A stretch of DNA of 64,000 nt from Periconia sp. R9002 (taxonomy: Eukaryota; Ascomycota; Dothideomycetes; Pleosporales; Periconiaceae): positions 62,001 to 126,000 of the forward strand of contig JAMAHW010000004.1 in assembly GCA_023627715.1 (NCBI GenBank). Direction: 5' to 3'. This document shows, piece after piece, positions 20,541-32,558 of the stretch (its first letter is position 1; every line of letters begins with the position of its first letter). Below the pieces are notes generated by a model. The model was not told the origin of the DNA and did not search any database. It saw only the letters and a list, made by a program, of their open reading frames with translations. The position numbers were made by a program, and so were the translations under genes.

Positions 20541-23500
20541 GGTTGTTTGCGTGGTTGCGGAGGAGGGTTTGACGTTTGATGTGGTACGGGGAATCGGCGG
20601 AGAGCCCAGAAACACCAATAGAAGCTGATGTCTATACGAGGAGAATATCCGCGCACACCACTGGCTGAAGATCGATAGCTGTGATTCCGTCAAACCCTGA
20701 ATAACCGATATGCAATGCAGATGTCCACTGTGATGAGTATTCGGTGGGACAAAAAAGTAGGTATTGGGTGGACGGTGGAAGCTGGCTTGAAGTTGAAGGA
20801 TGGTAGATTCAGGTAGGGTGTGGGTATAAACGGCCCTTATAGTCCAGCCCACCTTCATCAGCGTGGATAGCAGGACCTGGTCTAGCTAACTTTACTAAGT
20901 ATCCTTGACTTGAAGGGTACATGCACGTCCATTTCAACTCGCAGGTCTGATTCCGTCCATTCAAGGGCTTCCTCTACTTCCACATCCTCAGCCGTCGCCT
21001 CCAGCCCTGCCGCCTCTGCGTCACCGCCCCTGTCACCGACGGTACAGTAGACTAGCAGGAGACAACGATGGCTCCGACCTTAGTTGCGTGTACTTGCGCC
21101 CGCATTGCAGCCGACCTTTTGCCCCAAGCCCTTCGAGGCTTTTTGGCTACTAGCTAGTGGAGATCCCAGCACCGACCCATCCCTACAGGCTACTACTACC
21201 CCCATGCAGCCTTGTATCCTTCAACGGCCCCGTAAGAGAACGCCCGTCCAAGGGTCGAAGGGTGAATGAAGGTTGAGAAGACAAGGGCTGCTCCAACTGG
21301 CGCCACTCAAGAGGCTATGGATGATGCTCGGCTAACAGACGAACCTTTCCCATCATCTGCCATCATCTCATCATCTCATTTGGACCGTAAAAGCAGGTAG
21401 GGGGCCAACCGCCGGGCGGTTGCTTACATGCAGCCCCTAATCCTAATATGCTTCCGCTCTTCCCATGCACCCATGCAGCCAACGCAATAAATCACTGTTT
21501 GCAAAAAAACGAAACCGTATAGTTGGTGTGTATGCAAATGCAGCCACGTCGAAAAATTACACATGTCTCAGCTTGTTATAACACAGCATGAGACACAAAT
21601 CGGGCAGTCTATAGCTAGCATGGCCCGTTACTATATATGCAGGTAAAGACATGCACCCCAACCCCCATGTCTCCTCTTCGTTCGCCGAACATTAATATTT
21701 ACTTATTGACTGTATATTTCACAAGAGTATACAGTAAACAACAAGGCAACAGCTGTGGGGTCCGACTTTGCCTACGCTGTCACTACGCGAGCGCCGACAT
21801 GGTTTGCCCTCAAGAAACCTCAAACTATCGAAACAGGTCTAATAATAAAGGTCTTCTTTCTCCACCTGTCGGGCGTTTATTTCGCTAACAGACACTGCCT
21901 CCAAGGTTCGAAGGTGAGCATTACCCATAGTCCAGTATTTCCAATCCCCAGGTTGTTGATGATCCCGGACTTTAACGGAGCTGCTAGTACCCGACGCCCA
22001 TTTCAATTTGTGATCCGAGAAAATTAAGCCCTTGCCACTTAGCTGACCCTTAAAGCTATAGCAGTAATACAACCTCCGATCTTGTTTACCCTTTATACGT
22101 TTTGGGATGTAGAGTGGCTGAGGACATGATGATAATGTACACGGCCCAAGCTCGGAAATGGGAGAGGCTGAATTTCTTGATGTTTATTTCCCATCTGTTC
22201 TCACAGCCTTGCCCAGCCCTTGCTCGAACCCATTTCCTGTCAGCACTGTAATTCTGTACATTTTGTTTGACCGAGTCACCGGAAATCTCAAGGCGGAATT
22301 ATAGCAGAACATGGGGATTTATTGCAATGTCGATGAAGATGGTGAGCCGGGATCCGTTTGTTGGGTAATCTCATAGTCTTAATCGGGGCTCTTCATTTTC
22401 ACTCTAGGGCCATCATTACCCAGCTGTTCCAGAAGCCATCACTGCTTGACTACCGCGATTTACATCGTGAAATCACTCCGGGGTTTGCTCTACCGATTTG
22501 CTTCCGAGACATGATGTCCTCAGCAGAACAGTGATGTCCCCTATCGCCACAAACCGTTACTCTCCACCACATCTCTCCGACGACCTCTTCAAGGTTCTCC
22601 GCACGAGGCAGCAGGCGCCAGCATACAGAGTCTCAGACTCGGGTCAGCCAATAGTGTTTGCTCGGAGAAGGTCCGCGGGGCTTCCCCAAACCAATACCTG
22701 CGCTAAATCATAAACCCTGCGGTGGACTGTGCGAATGCCAACGAAACAACACCTGTCACCAAGCATGAGTTCACTGGTCATTCGAAGCAATTTCTGATGT
22801 GGAATAGACTCGGTTCATCGTGTAATTTCATTCGTGGAGAGGGAATGTCGCCATGCCATTGCACGTGTGTCAAGGAAGAGAAAAGAAACCTGAGTTAATC
22901 ACACGTAATGCAGCTAAGTGGGCTGTACACTGTACGCTACTACACAGATCCCTAGAGTTTCGCTACGCAGATATGAAAGAGAGGAGATTATGGGACCAAA
23001 TGATCCAGCTCAGCTTCCCAGCGCTGGTTGTGTGCCGGATTCCTCCAACCGGTAGGCCATCTTCCGAAGCACAGAGCGGTACCGTTCCAACCTGACGGGC
23101 CACCAATCACGGTAATGTGTTAACTATGGTACCGGACTGCGCCACAATAATGCTTATAGTCCACTTTGTTACAGATTTTGGGACTCATTCGGAGCCACCT
23201 TCAACTTCTCGAGCTATAGCAACCCTCTATCGTTTATTAGGGAACACAGTGAGATTAAGTCCGCATGCAGCAAATATCATTCATACTGGAGTGGGCTGCA
23301 ATATAATGAGTACCGCAGATGCGTATAACCCGATGATTGGGGTATTGACCTAAAAGTGCTAGATCCTGTTCGAGGGTGGTGATACTGTGGGGACTGGGTA
23401 CACAAGATGTGAAGTCGATTATTATTAGCTTGCATCGGGTCAGAGTAAAGACAAAATCCTCTCATAAATTCAAAACTGATAGCAAGCACCCATATTTTGT

Positions 23501-24058
23501 GTAAGGTTCAAATTTTATGCACTGTATGTGAACGAGATAATGAGAATTGTACACGGAGAAGTGACGAGGCTAGCACTCATCTACTTCGGTGTCATATCAC
23601 ACAAGTTTTGAGTGAATATTTTGCATCCTGATCACAAATAGACAACAGATTAACTTTGGGTTATACCTTCTTGAGGACAGGGTCTGCAGATGCTGTCCAA
23701 ATGTTACACAATGAGTTGTCCATCTTCCCCAGAAACATTTATATTGAATATTGGCAGACACCAGGTCCTATTCCCCATGGTAGGACGTTACGCAACAGAA
23801 GAGTTCAGTTACTATCACAAATATATTCATACCAGAATGCCGGTCTGAACAATTTGAGAGTCCGATGTTTTTGGAGCGGTCCATGTATCTGGTGCCTGGT
23901 GCATGATGCGATGACGTTGAAGCTATGCTATTTATAGTTAGCGCTAGCCTCACATGCGCCACGACTTCGTGCATGTGCACCCGGCGCGTGAAACGTTGGT
24001 CAAGCTTATCTGCACAACAACAACACTCTTCCTCTTACATTCGACATGTCCGCATAAC
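20541..24058. other. Long intergenic region
   Basis: 3.5 kb between the divergent bZIP and lipase genes. It contains only short, unconvincing open frames, with no terminal repeats or transposase remnant that I could see. The part next to 20541 is probably the bZIP promoter and leader, which lacks strong features. Confidence 0.5.
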
Positions 24059-25802
24059 ATGAAGTCTCTTTCGTACACTAGTTTTCTATTACATCCTACC
24101 ATACTCTTCGCTGTTCTTATACAGCTATTTTGCGCTAGTACCGCCACAGGCTTTGACTTGTTTAAGTCGAGGCACCCATCATCAATAGCTACATCCGACG
24201 ATGGAGTGAAATCTAGTAATCTTGAGTTGAGACACATTATCCATCATGGCGCTGGCAAGCCAGGACCCAGAGCGCGGAGACTGGACATCACGCCCGAACG
24301 TATCGCAGCCGAGGCCAACACCGATGGCCATCCTGGATCCTTTTCTATTAAAACCTCGTCGGTGAAGATCGACAAATCCGTGATGCGAGCATCTGGCAAC
24401 CAGAGGTATGGCTCACAGCACCCTATGTCCCCCCTATGGATTTCCGAGGACGTTCCAGGCCCAGACGTGACGGATAAATTTACCATTCTCAACTTCGCCA
24501 ACATGTCCGAGGATGCATACAAGCCTAATCGTGACGATCCGGAGTGGCTTGATGTTGGCGAAAAGTACAACCACTCTCTTCCATTTGGCTGGGAAGATAG
24601 TGGAATCCGCGGCCAAGTCTTCGCCGACAAGACAAACTCCACTGTTGTGCTCTCCGTCAAAGGCACCACGGTAGCTGTGTTCGAAGGAAATGGAACCTCA
24701 GGTCACGATAAAGACAACGATAATCTTTTTGGGTCCTGTTGCTGCGCTCAAGGTGGGCCTTCTTTCATGTGGCGACAGGTGTGTGACTGCCAAACGGGAA
24801 CATACACTTGCGACCAAGAGTGTGTAGTGAAGGAGCTCCTGAAGCCCAACAGGTACTTTGAGGCTACTCTGGAACTCTTCGACGAAGTCATCAAGCTTTA
24901 CCCGCGAGCCAATTTCATGACGACTGGACACAGTTTGGGTGGAGTTCTCGCCTCTTTTATCGGTCTTCGACATGGTCTCCCAGCCGTGACCTTTGAAGCT
25001 TATCCCCAGGCCCTAGCAGCAGCACGACTGGGCCTTGACGTTTCGGGCCAGGGTACGCCACTACGGAAAAATACGGGCGCCTTTCATGTAGGCCACACCG
25101 GAGATCCAATCTATATGGGCACATGCAACGGCGCAACAAGCTTCTGTTCCATCGCTGGCTACGCCTTCGAAACCATCTGTCACACTGGCAAGCGATGCGT
25201 GTACGATGTTGTTAAAGACTGGGGCTGGCGACCAAGCACCAACACGCACCGCCTGCGATACGCTATCGAAAACATTTATTCGAAATATGAAGACGCCCCT
25301 CCTTGCGAGGAAGAAGACGTAGAGTGCCAAGATTGCTACCTGTGGAAATTCGAGAACGGAACACACACAACAAAGACCTCGACGTCGTCTACGCCAACCA
25401 GCACCAGCACCTCGAGAACCAGAACCGAAACCTGCAAGACGCCAGGTTGGTGGGGCTGTCGCGACGAGACTACCACCTCTGCGCCCACGACAACGACATC
25501 CAGCACCACTACTACAACGAGTACCTGCAAAACAGTAAGTTGTCTGTCACGATAACACATCATACATGTACTAATCTCCCCCAAAGCCCGGCTGGTTCGG
25601 CTGCAACGACCAAACCACCACCACCACCACGAACACCGCCACAACGGCGACGACCACGTCAACCACCACAACGTGTACGAGCAAAGGCTGGTTCGGGCGC
25701 TGTTTGGATCCCACAACGCCAGCAGCGACGTCGACGCCGGCGGAAGCTGCGTATGCATATCTCACAGCGCCGACGGCTATCGCCACAACGACGGCGTCAT
25801 AG
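24059..25802 (+). CDS. Atg15-like class 3 lipase
   Basis: Exons 24059-25534 and 25587-25802 give 563 residues. An N-terminal hydrophobic segment (SFLLHPTILFAVLIQLFCAS) is a signal peptide or anchor. The body matches fungal Atg15, the autophagic-body lipase: ELRHIIHHG, DNLFGSCCCAQGG, CDCQTGTYTCDQEC, the nucleophile motif GHSLGG, the probable Asp in HTGDPIYMGTCNGA, and a His in NTHRLR near the end of the domain. A Thr/Ser-rich tail holds three repeats of the CKTPGWWGC type. Atg15 acts in the vacuole, where it breaks down phospholipid membranes of autophagic bodies. An in-frame ATG at 23954 would add 35 residues; I prefer 24059 because it places the hydrophobic segment at the N-terminus. It could be a second Atg15 paralog, so no symbol is given. 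Confidence 0.9.
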
Positions 25803-26806
25803 AGTACTACTTAGCTTCGCTCTTTTTTTATGTATCTAGTTGAATTAGACCAAGTTGGTACTTTTTGCTCCTTCTTATGTTCGTTTCTCTCATCGTGCGA
25901 GTCTGCGTGAGGATGAAGGGTTGGTGTTTGATATCTACATACTCAGCCCAATCACATTACAAACGCCGAGAGGACCCATACATTAAAGAAACCTAGAACC
26001 TCCCATACGCAGTTTACAAGTATCCAGCTCCCCTCCCCCTAGACCCTAACAAAAACAAAAACAAAAGCAACCTCTCCTCCGCGAACCAAAAAACGCAATA
26101 TCAAAATCCCACCATCCCCACATCCCTAAATTATCTCGCGAAACATGCCCATTTCCTCAAAAACCCATCGTGGAAAACTCACCAAGACGGCTCTATATCA
26201 CCCAGTGATCATTGAAACACTTCTACGGCGTCGTCGTTGTCGTCGTCGTCGGTCCGATTAGGAATGGATCGACCGCTTACATAACGAAGTGACCTCTTAT
26301 CTATACCCTGGTACTTACCTAATCAATCAGTCTGATAATCTCTCTTGAGTCTTGACTTCACTTCATGTCTTTACAACATATATTCTCTTTGTGAGTGTGC
26401 GTCGCAGGGTATGTAATGACTCTGGTACTGAGTTCATGTTTCCTGTTGTGCGTAAGAAAGCAGAGATTGAGGGTTCACAAATGCGCACACGCTAGGAATG
26501 TGATCCCCAGACCCCGCCTCGTATTATGCGAGACATCGAAAGATGCATTTCTAGCCGTCATTGAGGTAGGCAAGGGCATTGAGCGTTGTTTCATCAAAAG
26601 ACTTCACGAATGATGCAAGGCGATAGAAGATTACATGATACTGATCAATTCATTGGACTATAGTACAGTCGTGTTCATTCCTCAGATTCATCCATGACTC
26701 TGGTTTGAAAAGGAAAACTCATTAATACTCATGGGGCAGATCGCTGTCATGCCGGGGATATCATATCTCGATTACCACATCCTCTCTCAACAACACTCGA
26801 TGGCAT
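25803..26806. other. Intergenic with short simple repeats
   Basis: Region between the convergent lipase and dehydrin genes. It contains an AC-rich low-complexity stretch (25970-26110) and a GTC/TCG microsatellite near 26227-26252. No gene supported. Confidence 0.5.
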
Positions 26807-27765
26807 TTAAAAGCCAGAGGTCTTGTTGCCGCCGTACGTCTTGGATCCGTCCAAGTCGGAATCCACGCGGGGATCAGCCTTGTTCAGAAGGTTGCTGGAG
26901 TGAGGACCAGCAGTGTTGGGAGCTGGACCAGGGCCGCTACCGTGGGTACCAGTCAATCCACTGGTGCCGTGCGTGGTGTTGCTACCAAGGCCAGTAGAGT
27001 GGGTGTTGCTACCGAGGCCAGTAGAGTGAGTGTTGCTACCGAGGCCAGTAGAGTGAGTGTTGCTACCGATGCCGGTGGAGTGGGTGTTGCCGGTCAACCC
27101 GGTGGTGCCGTGCGTGGTGTTGCTACCAAGACCGGTGCCGTGAGTAGGGTTGCTACCAAAGCCGGTGGTACCAGTCGTACCCGTAGCGCGTGCAGCTCCC
27201 GAGTTTCCGTAAGCACCGTGGTTATCGGAATCGACGCGAGGGTCGACCTTGTTGGCAAGACGGCTGTCATGAGGGCCAGTGGGGTCTGATCCAGCATTGC
27301 CCGTAAGGCCGGCGTTGGGGTGGCCGCCCGTGGAAGCAGTGTTTCCGTATCCGCCAACTCGGTCAGAATCCACGCGGGGGTCGGCCTGGTTCAACGCACG
27401 GCTGTTGTGGGGGCCAGTGGGATCGGAGCCGCCATATCCACCGGTGGACTTTGTGTTGCCAACGCCTCCCGGGATATCACTATCGACGCGAGGATCTTTT
27501 GAGCATGTTAGTCATGTTGTCTAGAAGCAATGACTTGGAAGGATAACTCACCAGCCTTGTTGGCCAAGTGGGAGCTGTGAGGACCGGAGGGGTCTCCATG
27601 GACGCCAGTCGAAGTGTGTGTACCCGTAGGGTGAGCACCAGTGGTGCCTGTGTGGGTGCCGGTGTGAGTAGTGCCGGTATGGGTAGTGCCGGTGTGGGTG
27701 GTGTCCTTGTCCTTGTGGAGGACGTTCTCGACCTTGTTCTTGATCTTGTCGATGGTTCCAGACAT
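26807..27765 (-). CDS. Dehydrin-like stress protein (DPR-motif family)
   Basis: Exons 27765-27552 and 27495-26807 give 300 residues of low-complexity, hydrophilic protein rich in Gly, Thr, Ser, His and Asn. Four modules of the form GPHxSxLxNKxDPRVDSD are present, one crossing the intron. This motif defines the fungal dehydrin-like proteins described as DprA/B/C in Aspergillus and AbDhn in Alternaria, which protect cells against oxidative, osmotic or freezing stress. The N-terminus has THTGT repeats after a Lys-rich start; the middle has NTHSTGLGS nonapeptide repeats. No signal peptide or membrane segment is visible, so it is probably cytosolic or peroxisomal, as reported for relatives. A TATA box and a CCCCT stress-type element lie upstream. 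Repeat number may vary between strains. Confidence 0.88.
26991..27095. repeat. 27-bp coding minisatellite
   Basis: Three near-identical 27-base units start at 26991, 27018 and 27045, followed by a diverged partial copy. They encode the nonapeptide NTHSTGLGS of the dehydrin-like protein. Confidence 0.85.
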
Positions 27766-29166
27766 GTTGATGGTTTGTTGGTTTGGTGTTTGGGGAATGG
27801 AAGGTAAGTTGGTAAGTGAAGATTGTGTTGATTGGAAGTGTTGGTTGAGTGCAGTTGAGTGTGATGGTGGTCTAGGGAGGTTGAGAGAGGGGATTTATAT
27901 ATGGGCAGGCAGGCTCCTTCGTTTGGGTTACGCTACGTCATTTCACTTAGCTGACATTCACCAGGTTTGTTTGCTGTGTGACTGGCACCTGATGCAGTTG
28001 GGTCCTTCCGTCACTGTCAGAGTCAGGAGCCATAACCGAGATGCAGCAGGAGCAAACCAAGGTGGGAGAGCGATCTTGTGTCGTCATGGCAGGGAACAAT
28101 TGGCGCACAAAAACATGGAATCACGACATGGAGGGTAGGCCGCTTTGTCTTCGACGTCCGCATACCGCGCCGGCTTTGGAAACACGAGGCCCGCGAAGCA
28201 ACGCCACAGATGCTGAAGATGCTCCACCATGGCAGCGGGAGGATCCATTGACTTATGCGGCTAGCCCTGGCCTAGGAACAGCTAGGCTGAACCCTTTGTC
28301 TTTGATGTGGCCGTGCAAGGCGGCGCAAATGTTAATTTCCCGAGACGTCATAGCGGGGAGATGCGGAGACGAGCCTACTTGCACAGAGAGACAGAAGCCT
28401 GCTTTGGGGGACAGCCAGAGACAGGGTGCATCACCTCTTGAACACATCGAGCGATCGCCCGCCCGTGCTAGCCGTGTCAAGCGACCTGTGGCGGGTGAGG
28501 AGCCATGGAATAAACTTGATCCCCCAGCTGGGCGATGGAGGTTGACGTATCAGCTGAAGAAATATCGCATACCATACCAGAATTGAATCCTCAAGGGCGA
28601 GCTCTGGACATGACGCAATAGGAATGCGCTGCTTCACTCAAGCAATTGGGAAAACAAGCCGACCGAAACCATTACTGTATGTACAGGAACGGGGAATTGG
28701 CGTCGTGTACTCATTGTGGGGAAGTGTGTGTGTCCGCTTCGGGCACTTCTTTCAAAATGCGCGGTCCATCCTCCGACCGTTCCGAACACGTGTAGAGATG
28801 GGCTGTATGTAGGTACGTGTATTTTGACGAAGGATTACGCAGAGGATTGCACATCCTGCACATCCTGCACATCTTTTGCAACATCGGGTAGATTAATGTG
28901 GCGGTGATAAGGGTTCGAGAAATTCGATTGCAGATTGCGTCTTCGTTGGATGGGCAAATTGTCCAGATTCCGGGATTTCGGTGATGACCAAATGACGTAA
29001 CGCCACGGCAAGTGGGACCTGGCATTCACTCCCCAAACAAACATCCAACCTCACCTCACCAGCATTCCAAGTGTTGGCCCTCGTTTCATTTCTCCACGAG
29101 TCACAACCTTCCCCTGCGTCAGCCCGTCTGCCCCTTCTCTCATTTCCCGTCTAGCTGAGCCGCATC
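27766..29166. other. Divergent promoter region
   Basis: Lies between the dehydrin-like gene (minus) and the RRT8-like gene (plus). A 181-codon open frame on the plus strand (28041-28586) has no recognisable content and I do not call it. A 9-base tandem repeat (TGCACATCC, three copies) sits near 28848-28874. Confidence 0.5.
27890..27903 (-). promoter_or_regulatory. TATA box with adjacent CCCCT element
   Basis: On the minus strand the sequence reads ATATATAAATCCCCTC about 125-140 bases before the dehydrin-like start codon at 27765. TATATAAA is a good TATA box. CCCCT directly next to it matches the fungal stress-response element core, fitting a stress-induced gene. Confidence 0.5.
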
Positions 29167-30188
29167 ATGTCTGAAAAAGTCAAGGAGGTCGCGGCCGAGG
29201 AATTTCAGCAAGCAAAGGTCTTAGCTGTCGACGCAGTGAGATCGGGTGCCTATCTCTATCCTCTCAAGGTACGTGTGCACACGTTCTACATCGAATTTAT
29301 ACGGTGTCGATACCACGGGCAAATACATTGCCTCGCGATAATAAAATAATTTTCGATGTACTAACCACAACCTCTAGGGCATTGCCTACTTTGCAACGCA
29401 CCGCGCACTATGGAAACCCCTCCTTAATAAACTTCTTCCGACCGCCTCTCTCGGCGTGGGTGTGACAGCTTTCATGTTCGCCGTGACCTACGTACCTCAA
29501 GCCGCAGTCCTAACCCTCGTCAATGGACCCCTCGCAATCCTCACCACCGTACTTCTCGTGCTCTCTGAATCGTCTACCATCTTCTCCGTGCTATCCAAGA
29601 ATTTCCTCATTGACGATGCCCTCATTGACACCTTTGACGGTACGCTCATGACTCGCAACCTCACTACCCTCGTGGGTACCGATCGCCAGATCAAAAGCAG
29701 CAGCGACCCGATTGCGCGGATGGGCAAGATCGCCAAGAAACCCTTTGAACGATTTACTCCAAAAGCCATCATTAGGTACTTTTTGTATCTCCCGTTGAAC
29801 ATGATCCCTATCGTTGGAACCGTCATGTTCGTGATTCTGCAAGGTAAGCGTTTTGGGCCAACGGCTCATGCGCGATACTTCCAGCTCAAGCAGATGAAGA
29901 AGAGGGAGAGAGAGGAATTTGTCGCTGCCCGACAAGCTGCGTATACAAGGTATGTCTCTCTTTCCGAAATACCCAGATTTTGACTTGGCATCCTGACAAA
30001 ATAATAGCTTTGGTGTCCCAGCCGTCCTCCTTGAACTCGTCCCTCTTATCGGCATTTTCTTCGCCTTCACCAATACCGTTGGTGCAGCGCTCTGGGCCGC
30101 CGATATGGAAGGCAAGCGAAGCAGCGACGAGACCACTACCGCGCCCAACCTGCGGCACCAAGCAGAGTTGGCCAAGAAGTCAGAGTAA
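29167..30188 (+). CDS. EI24/RRT8-like membrane protein
   Basis: Exons 29167-29268, 29378-29949 and 30008-30188 give 284 residues. Hydrophobic segments include VGVTAFMFAVTYVPQAAVL, LAILTTVLLVLSESS, YFLYLPLNMIPIVGTVMFVI and LLELVPLIGIFFAFTNTVGA. The pattern, with IRYFLYLPLNMIPIVGT and QLKQMKKRERE between the last membrane pairs, matches fungal proteins related to yeast RRT8/LDS1/LDS2 and the EI24 domain. In yeast these associate with lipid droplets and the outer spore wall; here I infer only an ER or lipid-droplet membrane protein. It ends in a short hydrophilic tail. The start codon follows a pyrimidine-rich leader, and the first exon breaks in phase 0. Confidence 0.8.
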
Positions 30189-30775
30189 GGGCATCACAAA
30201 GATGTCTGACTGGCCTCCGCCAACATGTCTTGTAGAGATTATCAGTGTGAGAGTTTACTGCTGACGTATTGCGAGGGAATGAGTCGATTTCTGCCAATTT
30301 CTGGGAGTAATGCAACTTGGGTTTCTTTTCAGTCCAATCAGCATAGTGTACGATATGGGTCCAACGGGCAATTCAGATATCCTTGGAAACCGCCATGGGC
30401 GCGGGGCAATAGGCTGGGATGGTGTTAAACAAAAGCCATGGCAACGGAGTTTGGGCGAAGCACAAGATGATTGCGGGATGGGAGAACAGGGTAAGGTCAT
30501 GGCGCTGGTGTTGGGGGTATCCTGTGTCTCGGTCTTTTATTTTCTTCCTGGACTGTTTCCCTATCATGCCGATATTCCTACAAATGCCGAAGTATAAAAG
30601 CTATTGAAAAAATTTCCTACGCAAGGAATGAGCTGAGCTGGTGATGTTGAAAATCCTCCAGTATGAACCCTCTATAAAACATCATCATCGAAACAGAAAC
30701 AGGTTGAATCTATAGAAACACCGCCGACATTAAACCGTTAGTAACCGCCACATGGTACACAGGCACGAACGGGTA
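30189..30775. other. Intergenic between convergent genes
   Basis: 3' flanks of the RRT8-like gene and of lipoyl synthase. No further feature recognised. Confidence 0.5.
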
Positions 30776-32088
30776 TTACGCCGTCTTCGTGTCTCCATCA
30801 ACAGCCCGCGCGCCCACCATCTCGTTCCTCTTGGCCGCACGCTTCTTCAGCACGTTCTCGATGAAGGCCTCGCCGGCCTTGTAGCTCGATCGCACGAGTG
30901 GGCCAGACGCGCAGTACAAAAATCCCATGTCCAGAGCGCGCTGGCGCCACTGCTCAAACTTGTCTGGAGTGATGTATTCGGTAACGGCCATGTGGCGGCG
31001 CGTGGGTCGCATATATTGACCAAAGGTTACGACGTCGACGTTATTTTTGCGTAGTTCTATAGAAAGCGAGATTCGTCAGCATATAGAAGGAAGCGGGAAA
31101 GGGCAATAGTGATCAAATACAACATACCTTTCAAAGCATCCCAGATCTGCTCCTCCGTCTCCCCTAACCCAAGCATGACGCTAGTCTTGGTGATGAGTTC
31201 AGGCTGCGTCTCCTTCGCCACACGAAGCACCTCCAAACTCGTCCTGAACGTCGCCCGCCTATCGCGAACAAACGGCGTGAGCGCTTCCACCGTCTCGATG
31301 TTGTGCGCAAACACGTCCATGCCGCTGGCAGCCACCAATTTGACCATTTCCATATCTCCGAAGAAATCGCCGGTGAGGGTCTCGACCAGCATCTGCGGCG
31401 CCTTCTGCTTGATTTTGATCACCGTCTCTGCCCAATGGCGTGCGCCGCCGTCGGAGAGATCGTCTCTGTCTACGGCCGTGAGCACGACATAGCCCAATCC
31501 CCACCTCTTGAGCGCTTCGGCTGTGTTTTCGGGTTCGTGGATGTCCAGAGGAGGCGGTGTTCTTGAAGTCTTGACGGCGCAGAAGCTGCAGCCTCTTGTG
31601 CATGTGTCGCCCATGAGCATGATGGTCGCGGTGGCGGCGCTCTTGGAACTGCCACCCCAACAGTCATTGATATTCGGACACCGAGCTTCCTCACACACGG
31701 TATGTAGGTTTAATCCGCGCAGGTCGTTTTTGATCTTCTTGTAGTTTTCATTGCCGGACGGGATGGGGGTCTTGAGCCATTCAGGAAGCCGAGTGATTGT
31801 CTTCTTACGGCCTTCAGGCCCTACGGTTGCGGTTTTGAGTTCGTAAGGTGAGGGTTGAGTTTCAGGAGAGCTGACAAAATCTGCAAAGGAGGGACCAGCA
31901 TTGAGCTTGTCCCGGAACGTAGTTGGTGCTCGTGAGGAGGGGGTTTGCGGTGTCGAAGACTGTTGCTGGGATGACGAATCGATGGTTGTAGCGAATGTGC
32001 GGGGACGGGATGCGGTTCGGGAGGCGGCTCCTTTGAGGGTGGCGCTGGAAGAGAAGAGGCAGCGAGACCTGGAGAGTGGTGCGGCCAT
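30776..32088 (-). CDS. LIP5: Lipoyl synthase, mitochondrial
   Basis: Exons 32088-31128 and 31056-30776 give 413 residues. The enzyme inserts two sulfur atoms into octanoyl chains on mitochondrial carrier domains, using radical SAM chemistry, to make lipoate for pyruvate and 2-oxoglutarate dehydrogenases and the glycine cleavage system. Visible hallmarks are the auxiliary cluster cysteines in [12 protein letters not shown] (132, 137, 143), the radical-SAM cysteines in CTRGCSFC (163, 167, 170) and the C-terminal RSSY motif (376-379) that supplies the serine ligand. The first 70 residues are Ser/Arg-rich and poor in acids, fitting a mitochondrial targeting sequence. The length matches fungal LIP5. 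It shares a 470-bp divergent promoter with the coatomer gene. Confidence 0.96.
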
Positions 32089-32558
32089 GATGAGTGATGT
32101 GGAGGAGGAAGTATGTCTCGTGTAGACGTTGAGATGGATGGGTAATCCAAAGTGATAATTCTTAGCGCGGATTGGATGACTTATACCCTTGCCTTACAAA
32201 AGAAACTCCCGTGGTTAGCCGCACTCCCCCTTTGGGCATTCGCTTATGCAAACAGTGCAAACATGGAGGAGCCCACGCCCACTTTCCCTACTATCCCTGT
32301 ATGCTCCGAGCGAGGGCAACCACCACGTTGTCCATTCTCCCATAATACAGCCCCATACCTCCACACTTGCGCCCGCCTTTCCCCCCTCGACTACCGGACT
32401 CCTACGAATTCGACTGCACCAGCAGCTTGCGCTTGCATCGCATCCATTGCATTGCCTTGGCATTGGGAAAGACCACGTTGGCTGGAGCAAGAGAGGGAAC
32501 TACATACATTTCGAATTGAGCGAGGGCGAGCGCCGGACGCCTACATTCGAATTTGACA
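32089..32558. promoter_or_regulatory. Divergent promoter, LIP5 / SEC21
   Basis: 470 bases between two divergent start codons. They must contain both promoters and leaders; no TATA box stands out. Confidence 0.6.

Noticed and set aside
23954..24058. An upstream in-frame ATG for the Atg15-like lipase.
   Set aside because: It would place 35 hydrophilic residues before the hydrophobic signal/anchor segment; the ATG at 24059 puts that segment at the N-terminus as in Atg15.
28041..28586. A 181-codon plus-strand open frame between the dehydrin-like and RRT8-like genes.
   Set aside because: Composition looks random, no domain is recognisable, and no promoter or splice context supports it. RNA-seq could overturn this.
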